NCBI GenBank assembly: GCA_965655795.1
Contig: CBFHHY010000001.1
Coordinates: forward strand, 62,001-126,000
Origin: TMED14 sp002167805
GTDB taxonomy: Bacteria; Bacteroidota; Bacteroidia; Flavobacteriales; Schleiferiaceae
Direction of reading: 5' to 3'
DNA length: 64,000 bases
Positions 36,560 through 45,227 of this stretch are shown in pieces. Both the position numbers and the translations under genes were made by a program. The notes under the pieces were generated by a model. That model saw nothing but the letters and a program-made list of their open reading frames with translations. It had not been told where the DNA came from and searched no databases. Position 1 is the first letter of the stretch. The number at the start of each line of letters is the position of its first letter.

Positions 36560-37618
36560 TTAAGCAATTGAAATATCACTTGAAAGGTAGACATCTTGAA
36601 CTGTATTCAAAAGTTCCACTCCTTCTTTCCATGGTCTTTGAAAAGCTTTTCTTCCAAGAATCAATCCTTGGCCTCCTGCTCTTTTATTCACGACAGCGGT
36701 TTTAACAGATTCAGAAAGATCACTTGCTCCCTTCGATTCTCCACCTGAGTTAATCAAACCGATTCTACCCATGTAGCAATTTGCGACTTGATAACGAGTG
36801 AGATCGATGGGGTGCTCAGTAGATAATTCAGAATATACTTTTTCATGAGTTTTTCCGTGTTTTGTCGCGTTATATCCTCCGTTATTCGTTGGTAACTTTT
36901 GTTTTATTACATCCGCTTGAATCGTCACACCGAGGTGGTTTGCCTGACCTGTTAAGTCAGCAGATGTATGATAGTCTACACCATCAACTTTGAATCCTGA
37001 ATTTCTTGTGTAACACCATAAAATCGTTGCCATTCCTAATTCTCGAGCGCGCTCAAATGCTTCCGAAACTTCAAGTAATTGTCTTCTTGACTCATTAGCA
37101 CCAAAATATACTGTCGCGCCAACTGCAACTGCCCCCATATTCCATGCATCTTCAACAGAGCCATACATGGTTTGATCAAATTGATTCGGAAGCGAGAGAA
37201 ATTCATTGTGATTTAATTTAACTACAAAGGGTATTTTATGAGCATATTTTCTCGAAACATTTGAAAGTACACCAAATGTGGAGGCAACAGCATTGCACCC
37301 TGCATCGATAGCTAATTTTACGATATTCTCTGGATCAAAATAAAGTGGATTTGGAGCAAAACTGGCTCCAGCAGAATGTTCGATTCCTTGGTCGATTGGA
37401 AGAATACTCATGTATCCCGTATTTGCTAACCTACCGTTTCCATATAGTTGCTGTAAAGATCTTAAAGTGGGGATGTTTCTATTGGAACCAACAAAGTTTT
37501 CATCGACAAAATTGCCTGATGGAAGATGAATTTGATCTTTAGATATTGCTTTGGATTTGTGTTCTAGAAGATATTTAGCTTGATCGCCAAGTAATTCATA
37601 AATTTTATCAGTTGCCAT
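36560..37618 (-). CDS. fbaB: Class I fructose-bisphosphate aldolase (DhnA/FbaB type)
   Basis: A 352-residue aldolase of the archaeal-type class I family found in many bacteria as FbaB. It cleaves fructose 1,6-bisphosphate into two triose phosphates through a Schiff base. The active-site Lys239 lies in VTIQADVIKQKLP, and the phosphate-binding ends INSGGESKGASD and GGQGLILGRKAF are visible. LPIDQGIEHSAG near 73-84 is also diagnostic. It is transcribed from a -7 box just upstream and coupled with accD downstream. With fbp at 6446 the window covers both directions of this glycolytic step. Confidence 0.95.
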   Translation of the reverse strand: MATDKIYELLGDQAKYLLEHKSKAISKDQIHLPSGNFVDENFVGSNRNIPTLRSLQQLYGNGRLANTGYMSILPIDQGIEHSAGASFAPNPLYFDPENIVKLAIDAGCNAVASTFGVLSNVSRKYAHKIPFVVKLNHNEFLSLPNQFDQTMYGSVEDAWNMGAVAVGATVYFGANESRRQLLEVSEAFERARELGMATILWCYTRNSGFKVDGVDYHTSADLTGQANHLGVTIQADVIKQKLPTNNGGYNATKHGKTHEKVYSELSTEHPIDLTRYQVANCYMGRIGLINSGGESKGASDLSESVKTAVVNKRAGGQGLILGRKAFQRPWKEGVELLNTVQDVYLSSDISIA

Positions 37619-37652
37619 TTCTTGAGTATGAGTTTATAGTTTTCTTATGATG

Positions 37653-37660
37653 CAAACCTA
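37653..37660 (-). promoter_or_regulatory. -7 promoter box upstream of the aldolase gene
   Basis: On the minus strand TAGGTTTG followed by C (37660-37652) is a perfect TAnnTTTGY box, 34 bases before the ATG. No TTTG is found at the usual distance upstream, so the box may depend on an activator or a weaker -33 element. Confidence 0.5.
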
Positions 37661-37733
37661 TTATTTTTCTGCCACATTTAGACCCAGTTTTTACAGATTT
37701 GGGAATTAAAGTTTCATTGACTAAATCTAAATG

Positions 37734-38375
37734 TTAGGCATTATGAAGGGAATCTATCATTTTTTTTGGTGATTCTGATTTAAAAACAGCATTTCCAGCT
37801 ACAAGAATATCTGCACCAAAAGATTTAAGTGCTTCAACGTTTTTTATGTTAACGCCTCCATCAACTTCAATTTTTGCTTTACTATTAGTTTCGGAGATGA
37901 GCTGTTTTAACTCTTTTATCTTATCAAAAGTTTTAGTTATGAAGGTTTGTCCACCAAAACCGGGATTTACGCTCATGAGACAAATTAAATCTACATCTTG
38001 AATTATATCTTTTAAACTTGAAACTGGTGTATGAGGGTTTAAAGCTATTCCTGCTAACATTCCTTCTGAATGAATTTCTTGAATGGTTCTATGAAGATGA
38101 ATACATGCTTCCAAATGAACTGTCAAAATATCTGCACCTGCATTTTTAAAGTCTTTTATATATCTCTCCGGCTGTACAATCATAAGGTGGACATCTAGAG
38201 GTTTTTTTGCAATTTTTTTTATGGCTTTTAATACGGGAAGTCCGAATGAAATATTTGGAACGAAAACACCATCCATAACATCTATGTGAAACCATTCGGC
38301 TTTGCTGGAATTCACCATTTCGATATCATGTTTTAAGTTGGAAAAGTCTGCAGCAAGAATTGATGGAGCAATCAT
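37734..38375 (-). CDS. rpe: Ribulose-phosphate 3-epimerase
   Basis: A 213-residue TIM-barrel epimerase that interconverts ribulose 5-phosphate and xylulose 5-phosphate in the pentose phosphate pathway. Visible motifs are APSILAADF at the N-terminus, WFHIDVMDGVFVPNISFG (metal ligands and catalytic Asp), DVHLMI, LMSVNPGFGGQTF and EVDGGVN (second catalytic Asp) then DILVAGNAVF, the phosphate loop. The length is slightly below the usual 215-225. It is divergent from the RNA methyltransferase gene with a 31- or 49-base gap, depending on which start that gene uses. Confidence 0.97.
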   Translation of the reverse strand: MIAPSILAADFSNLKHDIEMVNSSKAEWFHIDVMDGVFVPNISFGLPVLKAIKKIAKKPLDVHLMIVQPERYIKDFKNAGADILTVHLEACIHLHRTIQEIHSEGMLAGIALNPHTPVSSLKDIIQDVDLICLMSVNPGFGGQTFITKTFDKIKELKQLISETNSKAKIEVDGGVNIKNVEALKSFGADILVAGNAVFKSESPKKMIDSLHNA

Positions 38376-38424
38376 GTGAAAATTTTAGTTTCAAATTTAA
38401 AAATAATTGAACGAACTTTCCGAA

Positions 38425-39162
38425 ATGAATTCTAATCTGGAATTTTCAAAATCACACTCTAAGCTTCTAATATCCCTTAGGTCAAAAAAGGTCAGGTGGG
38501 AAAAACGATTATTCATAGTAGAAACACCCAAAGTTCTAAGAGAATTTCTCTCTGAAAATTTTGATATAGTTTATTTATTTACCATTGATAAAGGCTTTTT
38601 GAGTGATGCGCCTGAGTCAATAATTATCTCTAATGCTGAATTGAAAAAATATTCTTTACTAGATTCCCCGCAAGAGTGCGTCGCAATACTAAAAATGAAG
38701 GAAATTCAATTTCGTAAAAGTTCTTGGTCTTTAATTCCCGATAGAATTCAAGACCCCGGAAATTTAGGGGCTTTGATAAGGTTAGCTGATTGGTTTGGGG
38801 TTGACTGGTTAGCCATACCGCCGGGAACAGTTGACCCATACAGTCCAAAAGTAATTCATGCAAGTATGGGCTCTTTGGCTCGAGTTCCCTTAAGATTTGA
38901 AACGGATTCTGAACTATTAGTTACTCTTGCTAAGGAAAATAAAGAAATATATTTAGCTGATATGCTTGGAGAAAAACCAAAAAATATTTTAACTGCAAAA
39001 AGTGGCTGTTTGGTTCTAGGAAATGAGGGTAATGGGCCAAGTAACTTTTGGAAGAAAAACCATGATTACTCAGTTACCATAGATAAATCAACTCAAAGCA
39101 AAACGGAAAGTTTAAATGTAGCAACTGCAGCAGCAATTTTACTTTATGAAATTAATTCATAG
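38425..39162 (+). CDS. SpoU/TrmH-family RNA 2'-O-methyltransferase
   Basis: A SPOUT-class methyltransferase. An N-terminal substrate-binding domain (about 15-95, SLRSKKVRWEKRLFIVETPKVL) precedes the knotted catalytic domain, with motif 1 IPDRIQDPGNLGALIRLADWFG, motif 2 LVLGNEGNGPS and motif 3 SLNVATAAAILLYE. It probably methylates a ribose in 23S rRNA or tRNA; the exact site (RlmB- or TsnR-like) is not decided. ATG at 38425 is preferred; a TTG at 38407 would add six residues. It converges on the porT gene with a 5-base gap. Confidence 0.9.
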   Translation: MNSNLEFSKSHSKLLISLRSKKVRWEKRLFIVETPKVLREFLSENFDIVYLFTIDKGFLSDAPESIIISNAELKKYSLLDSPQECVAILKMKEIQFRKSSWSLIPDRIQDPGNLGALIRLADWFGVDWLAIPPGTVDPYSPKVIHASMGSLARVPLRFETDSELLVTLAKENKEIYLADMLGEKPKNILTAKSGCLVLGNEGNGPSNFWKKNHDYSVTIDKSTQSKTESLNVATAAAILLYEINS

Positions 39163-39167
39163 GACAA

Positions 39168-39863
39168 CTATTCAAAAGTAAAAATCCATGATATCATTTG
39201 AGTATTTAACGTAGGTAAAGAATTAGCATAAGCGGTTCCGTCTTCTACTTTTAAATTTCCTTTACCGACGGTTGCCCGCAGCTGAGGTGAGAGTTTAAAG
39301 TATTCAAAATATATATCTAAACCGACACCGACTTCAAGGCCAAAGTCATTTTGTTGTAATTTAAAAATACGGTCGTCAATAACTTTGGCTTTTGATGATA
39401 AGTCTAATGCGCTGTATGCACCTCCTAAAACATACCAACGGTGGTTATCAATTCGATCCGTTTTCCATTTCAACTCCATCGGAAATATAATTAATGCAGA
39501 TTCTATTCGTCTTTCAATCCATTTACGGCTGCCGTCACTTGGATCTATTGCATCAAAAAATAATTTTCTTTCCCCCGAAGTAAATGTGGGTATGAAGCGA
39601 AGATCAAATTGCTTTGATAATCTCAGGTTTGATACAATACCCACGGTATATCCAAGCTGCGGACCGAGTCGGACATTATAAACTCCTTCAGGCCATTGGC
39701 TTTGGCTTCGATATGAAAAATTCAATTTACTAGTGCCTAGGATAAAACCAAAATGAACAGGTTTTTGATCGTATCTGGGGAGGTTTAACGATTTATGCTG
39801 AGCATATGATTTTACACTTGCAAATAGAATTATAACTGAAAAAAGAAAATATCGGAGAATCAT
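39168..39863 (-). CDS. porT: PorT-like outer-membrane protein of the type IX secretion system
   Basis: A 231-residue beta-barrel protein with signal peptide (hydrophobic about 4-17, SYAQ cleavage). Segments YDQKPVHFGFILG, GPQLGYTVGIVSNLRL and the C-terminal TQMISWIFTFE resemble PorT/SprT of Porphyromonas and Flavobacterium, an outer-membrane protein essential for the type IX secretion system, gliding and secretion of CTD-bearing proteins. The strongest support is position: porT directly follows ubiE/menG here (13-base gap), the conserved pairing in Bacteroidota. A general porin-family barrel is the alternative. Confidence 0.85.
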   Translation of the reverse strand: MILRYFLFSVIILFASVKSYAQHKSLNLPRYDQKPVHFGFILGTSKLNFSYRSQSQWPEGVYNVRLGPQLGYTVGIVSNLRLSKQFDLRFIPTFTSGERKLFFDAIDPSDGSRKWIERRIESALIIFPMELKWKTDRIDNHRWYVLGGAYSALDLSSKAKVIDDRIFKLQQNDFGLEVGVGLDIYFEYFKLSPQLRATVGKGNLKVEDGTAYANSLPTLNTQMISWIFTFE

Positions 39864-39876
39864 ATATGTTTAACGA

Positions 39877-40614
39877 TCAAATCTTTTGAGGAGTATGTGC
39901 AGTATATAAAGATGCTATGCCAAATGTTAGAGAGCGAATTTTAAACCTTTCTAGTTTTGCATTTTTAAGTTTGTCTAAAAAATTATTTCCGTATGGAAAA
40001 GCTTCTACAGAGGCTGGAAGATAGGAATAGGCTGATGCATCTTTAGAAATCCATCTCCCTAAAGCAGGCAATATGTATTTAAAGTACAAGAAATATATCT
40101 GTTTAAAAGGAGCACTCTCAGGTTTTGAAAATTCCAATATGGCAAGGATGCCTCCAGGTTTAAGAACTCTCTCCATTTCCATTAATCCTTTCTCCAGATT
40201 TTCAAAATTCCGTACTCCAAAAGCAACCGTAACTGCATCAAAAGAATTATTGTCAAAAGGTAAAGATTCGCCATCTCCTAAAACTAGATTTACATTATTT
40301 GAGACTTTTTTTTGTTTTATTTTTTTATTTCCAACTTCAAGCATTCCTGAAGAAATATCAATTCCAGTTATGCTTGAATTGGGAATTTTTTTGCTTAAAG
40401 AAATGGCTAGATCTGCAGTTCCAGTTGCAACATCAAGAATTTTTTTTGCGCCTGAATTCTTCACTTGACGAACAGTTTTATTCCTCCAATTAATATCAAT
40501 ACCAACAGAAAGAATACGGTTTAGGAAATCATATTGCTTAGAGATAGCATTAAACATTTTTGCGACTTGTTCTTTTTTTGACCCCTGAGCACTGTACGGT
40601 TTAATAATTTTCAT
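39877..40614 (-). CDS. ubiE: Demethylmenaquinone/ubiquinone methyltransferase UbiE/MenG
   Basis: A 245-residue SAM-dependent C-methyltransferase. Motif I is ILDVATGTADLAI, with GIDISSGMLEVG and the AFGVRNFENLEKGLMEMERVLKPGG block that defines UbiE. Bacteroidota use menaquinone, so the likely reaction is the last step of menaquinone synthesis, methylation of demethylmenaquinone (MenG). It lies 13 bases after trkH and 13 bases before porT on the same strand. Confidence 0.95.
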   Translation of the reverse strand: MKIIKPYSAQGSKKEQVAKMFNAISKQYDFLNRILSVGIDINWRNKTVRQVKNSGAKKILDVATGTADLAISLSKKIPNSSITGIDISSGMLEVGNKKIKQKKVSNNVNLVLGDGESLPFDNNSFDAVTVAFGVRNFENLEKGLMEMERVLKPGGILAILEFSKPESAPFKQIYFLYFKYILPALGRWISKDASAYSYLPASVEAFPYGNNFLDKLKNAKLERFKIRSLTFGIASLYTAHTPQKI

Positions 40615-40626
40615 TTTTCTAAAATT

Positions 40627-42456
40627 CTATCCAACTTGGACTTGTGCTTTTGGATAAGTATAGTCGTGAGATTCTTTTTTTCTTCTGGTCAGAGCAAATG
40701 CCAAAGTTACAGTACCAATTCGTCCAATTAACATTGAGATCATCAAAATTATTTTCCCGACTTCACTTAAATCGGAAGTTATTCCCATCGAGAGCCCCAC
40801 TGTGCAAAATGCAGATACTTGCTCAAATGCCAAACGGGTAAGCCCTAAATGACCATCCGTAATACTTAAGAAAAAGATCCCCAGCAGAACTCCACCAAGG
40901 GTAAAAAGAAAAACACTCAACGCTAGATTAAGCATTTGCATCGGAATTGTATGTTTAAAGACCTCAACTCTTTTTCGACCACGAATAGTCGCTAATGCAT
41001 TTAAAAGTACTAATGTAAATGTTGATGTCTTTATGCCACCTGCAGTTGAGCCTGAGGCCCCGCCGATAAACATTAAAAAGATTAGAATAAGTAAAGTGGG
41101 CAGAGTAAGGTTTGCTACTTCAACAATATTAAACCCTGCAGTTCTTCCAATTGCGATTTGAGTGAAAGCAAAAAAAGATTGCTTCACAATTTTAAAACCC
41201 TCTAATATATATTCATTCTCAAGCAGAGCATAAGAAACACTTCCAAATATTATTAGAGCGATTGTTGAATATAGAGCAATTTTAGAATTGACTTTCAAAT
41301 GCTTCCATGGATTTCTTCTTCTCACAAGAAAGGCACGATAGGAAAATAAATCGTGTATTGCCCCAAAACCCAATCCACCTAGGATTATGGTAATAGACAT
41401 TATTAGTAAGAAAGGAATATTTTGGCTGAGTAATGGGTGAGATAATCCCTCTGGAAATAAAGTAAATCCAGCATTATTAAACGCAGAAATTGCATGAAAA
41501 ACACTAAAGAAAATTTTATCACCTAATTTTTGGAATTCATAATCACCCCATGAAAAAAATAATAGTATTGTTGTAGCAACCTCAAAAATTACTGAGAATT
41601 TAAAAATTTGTCGAATTAATAATGCAGATGATGCTAGAGAGTCTGAACTGTACTCAACTTGAATAAGACTTTTGTACCTAGTGCCAATAGCTGAATTCGC
41701 GAGAAGTGCAAAAATACTTGCAAAGGCTATAAAATTTAGACCACCTAGTTGGATTAGAATCATAATTACGACTTTGCCTTTAAAACTCAGAAAATCGGCT
41801 ACGTTGATGATATTCAATCCTGTAACGCTTACTGCAGAAACACTAGTAAAAGCAGCTTCGTAAATGCTCATGCTGATTCCGCTTTTAGTCATTTCTGGCA
41901 TCAATAAAAAAAGTGATCCAAGAGAAGTAATTATAATAAAACTGGATACAAGAAGAGCTGGAGGGCTCAATTTCAAGTACGGGAGTAACCTACTAGCTTT
42001 TCCCATTTCTAGAGCTACAAAAATTAAAAAGTATCCTTGGATAAATATCATTAGAAATTCATCAAGTTGCATTAATCCTAATGACTTTCCTATCGACGAA
42101 ATTATTTCGATATCAAAAACATTGATTAAAAAGATATTAATAATCATGTAGGACATAAGAAAGGTTTCCCATTTTGAATTTTTGATATATTGGATTGGTG
42201 AAAAGGAATAGAAGCCTTCGACTAAAAATTTAATGATGTAAAATCCAATAGTAGCTTTTAAAAGATAATTTATGGCTAATAGTTTGTCACTTGACAATGA
42301 AAAACCATAACTATAGATAAGGGAACCAAAGGCTAATATTGAAAGTGGAACACTAATATATCTTAGTCCTTTGATAACAACATTTTTGGTGCTGTATATT
42401 CTTAGGTTGACCCATTCACGGATTCGAAATAATAAATTACGATTCGAGTCATTCAC
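40627..42456 (-). CDS. trkH: TrkH-family potassium uptake protein
   Basis: A 609-residue K+ transporter subunit of the inner membrane. Four P-loop/TM repeats are recognised by the filter-like segments (FTSVSAVSVTGLNI, FHAISAFNNAGFTL, FAFTQIAIGRTAGFNI, FEQVSAFCTVGLSMGI), and GGASGSTAGGIKTSTF is the conserved cytoplasmic loop. About 180 residues precede the first repeat with several extra hydrophobic helices, so the protein is longer than E. coli TrkH (483). No trkA is adjacent. It starts one base after the stop of aspC (42457), so it is cotranscribed with aspC and ubiE. Confidence 0.94.
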   Translation of the reverse strand: MNDSNRNLLFRIREWVNLRIYSTKNVVIKGLRYISVPLSILAFGSLIYSYGFSLSSDKLLAINYLLKATIGFYIIKFLVEGFYSFSPIQYIKNSKWETFLMSYMIINIFLINVFDIEIISSIGKSLGLMQLDEFLMIFIQGYFLIFVALEMGKASRLLPYLKLSPPALLVSSFIIITSLGSLFLLMPEMTKSGISMSIYEAAFTSVSAVSVTGLNIINVADFLSFKGKVVIMILIQLGGLNFIAFASIFALLANSAIGTRYKSLIQVEYSSDSLASSALLIRQIFKFSVIFEVATTILLFFSWGDYEFQKLGDKIFFSVFHAISAFNNAGFTLFPEGLSHPLLSQNIPFLLIMSITIILGGLGFGAIHDLFSYRAFLVRRRNPWKHLKVNSKIALYSTIALIIFGSVSYALLENEYILEGFKIVKQSFFAFTQIAIGRTAGFNIVEVANLTLPTLLILIFLMFIGGASGSTAGGIKTSTFTLVLLNALATIRGRKRVEVFKHTIPMQMLNLALSVFLFTLGGVLLGIFFLSITDGHLGLTRLAFEQVSAFCTVGLSMGITSDLSEVGKIILMISMLIGRIGTVTLAFALTRRKKESHDYTYPKAQVQVG

Positions 42457-43638
42457 TTAATTAGGCTTTATTGAGACTAAAGTCTTTACTATTCGAGCCC
42501 CAGCTTCTTTAAGTTTTTCTTCTGAGGTGGCAAAGCTGAATCTTATGTAGCCATCGAGTCCAAAGGCTTCTCCAGGTACTGAGGCTACACCGCCCTCAAG
42601 TATTGCCATACATAAATCTAGGGCATTCCTATATTTTGCATTCAAATATTTTGATGCATCGACAAAAAGATAGAAAGCTCCATCAGGTTCCATGAAGTTT
42701 AAATGTTTTGCACCTTTCAAGATATCGCCCAATATTTTTCTTCGAATTGTGAAATCTTTAACCATGTATTCAACTCTCTGGGGTCCGGCTAGAACAGCTG
42801 AAATGGCTGCCCTCTGACCAATACTCGATGCACCACTTGTGAATTGGCTTTGAATTTTTTCGCATGCGCGAGCTAGTTTTTCAGGAGCTCCCATGAAACC
42901 GATTCTCCAACCTGTCATGGCGAAGCCTTTCGATAAACCGTTGACAGTTGCTACTCGATCTTTCATGCCCGGTAATGAAGCCAAACTGACATGATTTTTT
43001 CCATATTGGATGTATTCATAAATTTCATCACTAATAATCCATACCTGTGGATGTTTCTTTAAAACAGAAACCAAATCTTTTAGCTCATTTTCTGAATACA
43101 TTGCTCCACTCGGATTATTGGGGCTTGAAAATATCATTAATCGCGTTTTATTCGAAAGAGACTTTTCTAATTCAACTGCACTAATTTTAAAACCTTTTTC
43201 TACTCCTGCTTTTGGAGAAATAACTTTTCCTCCGTTAAAAGTAACTAAGTCAGCATATGACACCCAATAAGGGGCAGGAATAATTACTTCATCACCAGGG
43301 TTTACTGTTGCTAAGACAATATTTGCGATTGACTGCTTAGCTCCAGTACTTACAATTATTTCATTAGGCTGGTAATCTAGATTATTGTCTCTTTTAAATT
43401 TCTTTGAAATTGCTTGGCGAAGATCTAAATATCCTGGAACTGGCATATAATGCGAATAATTTTGATCAATTCCCTCTTTGCCAGCAGTTTTTATAAAGTC
43501 GGGAGTGTCGAAGTCGGGCTCTCCAAGACTAAGACTAATTATATCGTGTCCTGCATCTTGAAGCACACGACTTTTTTTTGTCATTTCAATAGTCATCGGG
43601 ATTTCCAATGTATCTATTCGTTTTGATAGAAAAAGCAT
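42457..43638 (-). CDS. aspC: Aspartate aminotransferase (PLP-dependent, class I)
   Basis: A 393-residue fold-type I aminotransferase. The PLP lysine is Lys237 in NGLSKGFAMTGWR, with Asn/Pro cofactor contacts in SSPNNPSG, the Asp/Tyr pair in ISDEIYEYI, and the substrate Arg in the C-terminal RFSFATS. The closest type is the bacterial Igamma-subgroup aspartate aminotransferase, which makes aspartate from oxaloacetate; prephenate or aromatic substrates are possible. The first residues of the frame (MLFLSKRID) precede the usual start (TIEMTKKSRVLQ); an ATG at residue 15 would be an alternative. It is divergent from the 43684 gene. Confidence 0.93.
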   Translation of the reverse strand: MLFLSKRIDTLEIPMTIEMTKKSRVLQDAGHDIISLSLGEPDFDTPDFIKTAGKEGIDQNYSHYMPVPGYLDLRQAISKKFKRDNNLDYQPNEIIVSTGAKQSIANIVLATVNPGDEVIIPAPYWVSYADLVTFNGGKVISPKAGVEKGFKISAVELEKSLSNKTRLMIFSSPNNPSGAMYSENELKDLVSVLKKHPQVWIISDEIYEYIQYGKNHVSLASLPGMKDRVATVNGLSKGFAMTGWRIGFMGAPEKLARACEKIQSQFTSGASSIGQRAAISAVLAGPQRVEYMVKDFTIRRKILGDILKGAKHLNFMEPDGAFYLFVDASKYLNAKYRNALDLCMAILEGGVASVPGEAFGLDGYIRFSFATSEEKLKEAGARIVKTLVSIKPN

Positions 43639-43683
43639 GTGTGTAAAAGTATGAATTGCGGTTAAAAGCGCGATATTTGTTTC

Positions 43684-44205
43684 ATGGATATTTTCTTAGA
43701 CACTTTTCGCACGGTTTTTCCTTCTATCTTAATACTGATAGTGGTTTATTTAATGATGTCAAATTTTCTTGACAACGAAGATAAAAGAAGAAAAAGTGAA
43801 AGAATTCGTGCATCGCAAAGACAATCACTTCCAATTAGAATGCAAGCATACGAAAGGTTGGCATTATTTTTAGAGCGCATTAGCCCTAACTCTCTTTTAC
43901 TTCGCGTAAAAGCGGGAAAGTTAACAAATCAAGAATACCTTTTGCTTCTTCAACAGAACATAAGGAATGAGTTTGAACATAACTTAAGTCAACAAATTTA
44001 TGTTTCTGATAGAATGTGGGAAATGGTTGTAGCATCAAAAAGTACGATGACCTCTATTGTAAACACAGTATCTGCAGATCTATCTCCAGAAGCCAGTGGT
44101 GCAGATTTAAGTAAAGCTATACTAAAGGCTTGTATGAAAATGGAAAACCTTCCCTCTAAATCAGCTTTAAGCTATCTTCGCCAAGAGGTTATTGAAGAGT
44201 TTTAA
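43684..44205 (+). CDS. Conserved membrane-anchored protein of unknown function (DUF7935-like)
   Basis: A 173-residue protein with one N-terminal transmembrane helix (about 11-29) and a cytoplasmic body of helical character. Segments such as SLPIRMQAYERLALFLERI, NSLLLRV and LTNQEYLLLLQQNIRNEFEHNLSQQIYVS recall a family restricted to Bacteroidota that has no assigned function; the DUF name is from memory. The stop codon lies inside the 3' end of meaB on the other strand (overlap 44202-44205), and both stops sit in one 10-base-pair inverted repeat. It is divergent from aspC, across a 45-base gap. Confidence 0.78.
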   Translation: MDIFLDTFRTVFPSILILIVVYLMMSNFLDNEDKRRKSERIRASQRQSLPIRMQAYERLALFLERISPNSLLLRVKAGKLTNQEYLLLLQQNIRNEFEHNLSQQIYVSDRMWEMVVASKSTMTSIVNTVSADLSPEASGADLSKAILKACMKMENLPSKSALSYLRQEVIEEF

Positions 44206-44219
44206 TTTTTTAAAACTCT
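44196..44219. terminator. Bidirectional terminator shared by two overlapping 3' ends
   Basis: Arms 44196-44205 and 44210-44219 pair perfectly over 10 bases around a TTTT loop. The sequence is close to symmetric, with A/T-rich flanks, and contains the stop codons of both the 43684 gene (plus) and meaB (minus). It can act as the end of both convergent transcripts. Confidence 0.65.
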
Positions 44220-45218
44220 ATTCTTTAAGGAAACAATCGCCTCTTCAGGGGTAGTAGTTCCCTCCAGAATTTCTTTTTTGAGTTTTTTTATAACTGTTTG
44301 AAATGTTTTTTTGTTGACCAGATCATTCAAAATTTCTGACTTCCAATTTTTATCAAAATTTTTCTCAAGCTGTTCTTTGCGATTATGCTCCAAGGCTCCT
44401 TTAATTAATTGATGTCGATAAAATTTTTCAATGAGTTCAATTAAATCATCAATACCTGAATTTTCTTGAGCGCTAATGGCTGTAGATGGAACAATCCATT
44501 TGTCATTTCGTGGGAATAAATGAAGAACATTTTTATAAAAACCCAATGCGATCTTAGCTAAGTTTACTTGATCTCCATCCGCTTTATTCACAGCTAAAAT
44601 ATCCGTACGTTCTATGATGCCTCTTTTTATTCCTTGAATTTCATCTCCCGCACCTGGCAATGCAATAAGAACGAAGCAGTCAACAAAGTTTTCAATAAGT
44701 GTTTCATTTTGCCCAACGCCAACCGTTTCAATTATTATTCGATCATAACCTGCTGCTTCAAAGAGGAAGACTAATTTCTCCGTATTGACTCCAACACCAC
44801 CAAGATTTCCTGATGACGGTGAAGGGCGGATGAATGCTTCTTTTCTTTGTGATAATTTTTCCATTCGTGTTTTATCTCCCAGAATACTACCTCCACTTTT
44901 TAAGCTACTGGGATCATACGCAATAACCGCAACTTTGTGACCATTATTTATATATTGAATTCCTAATTTTTCAATCAAAGAACTTTTCCCCACACCAGGA
45001 TTACCAGTAATGCCAATTCGATAGGTTTTTGCATTAGTTTTTGGTAATTTATTTAATAATTGATTTGCTAAAACTTTATCACCATTTTTGCTGCTTTCTA
45101 TTAATGTTATTGCTCGCGATAGCATAGTAGGGTCACCATCTTGGATGCCCTTACTCATAGTATTTAAATCTAAAGAGTTTTTTTGTAGCGTATTTAGTTT
45201 CGGGTTAATTGACATCAT
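44202..45218 (-). CDS. meaB: Methylmalonyl-CoA mutase-associated GTPase MeaB
   Basis: A 338-residue G3E GTPase of the MeaB/ArgK family that protects and reloads the adenosylcobalamin cofactor of methylmalonyl-CoA mutase. Walker A is GNPGVGKSS (residues 72-80). Switch III SPSSGNLGGVG, the EAAGYDRIIIETVGVGQNE block (Walker B and switch II), and the base-specificity NKADGD are intact. It follows the mutase gene by 9 bases on the same strand, its expected partner. Its 3' end overlaps the convergent gene by 4 bases. Two consecutive ATG codons (45213-45218) could serve as start. Confidence 0.96.
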   Translation of the reverse strand: MMSINPKLNTLQKNSLDLNTMSKGIQDGDPTMLSRAITLIESSKNGDKVLANQLLNKLPKTNAKTYRIGITGNPGVGKSSLIEKLGIQYINNGHKVAVIAYDPSSLKSGGSILGDKTRMEKLSQRKEAFIRPSPSSGNLGGVGVNTEKLVFLFEAAGYDRIIIETVGVGQNETLIENFVDCFVLIALPGAGDEIQGIKRGIIERTDILAVNKADGDQVNLAKIALGFYKNVLHLFPRNDKWIVPSTAISAQENSGIDDLIELIEKFYRHQLIKGALEHNRKEQLEKNFDKNWKSEILNDLVNKKTFQTVIKKLKKEILEGTTTPEEAIVSLKNRVLKN

Positions 45219-45227
45219 CCGAGAGAA

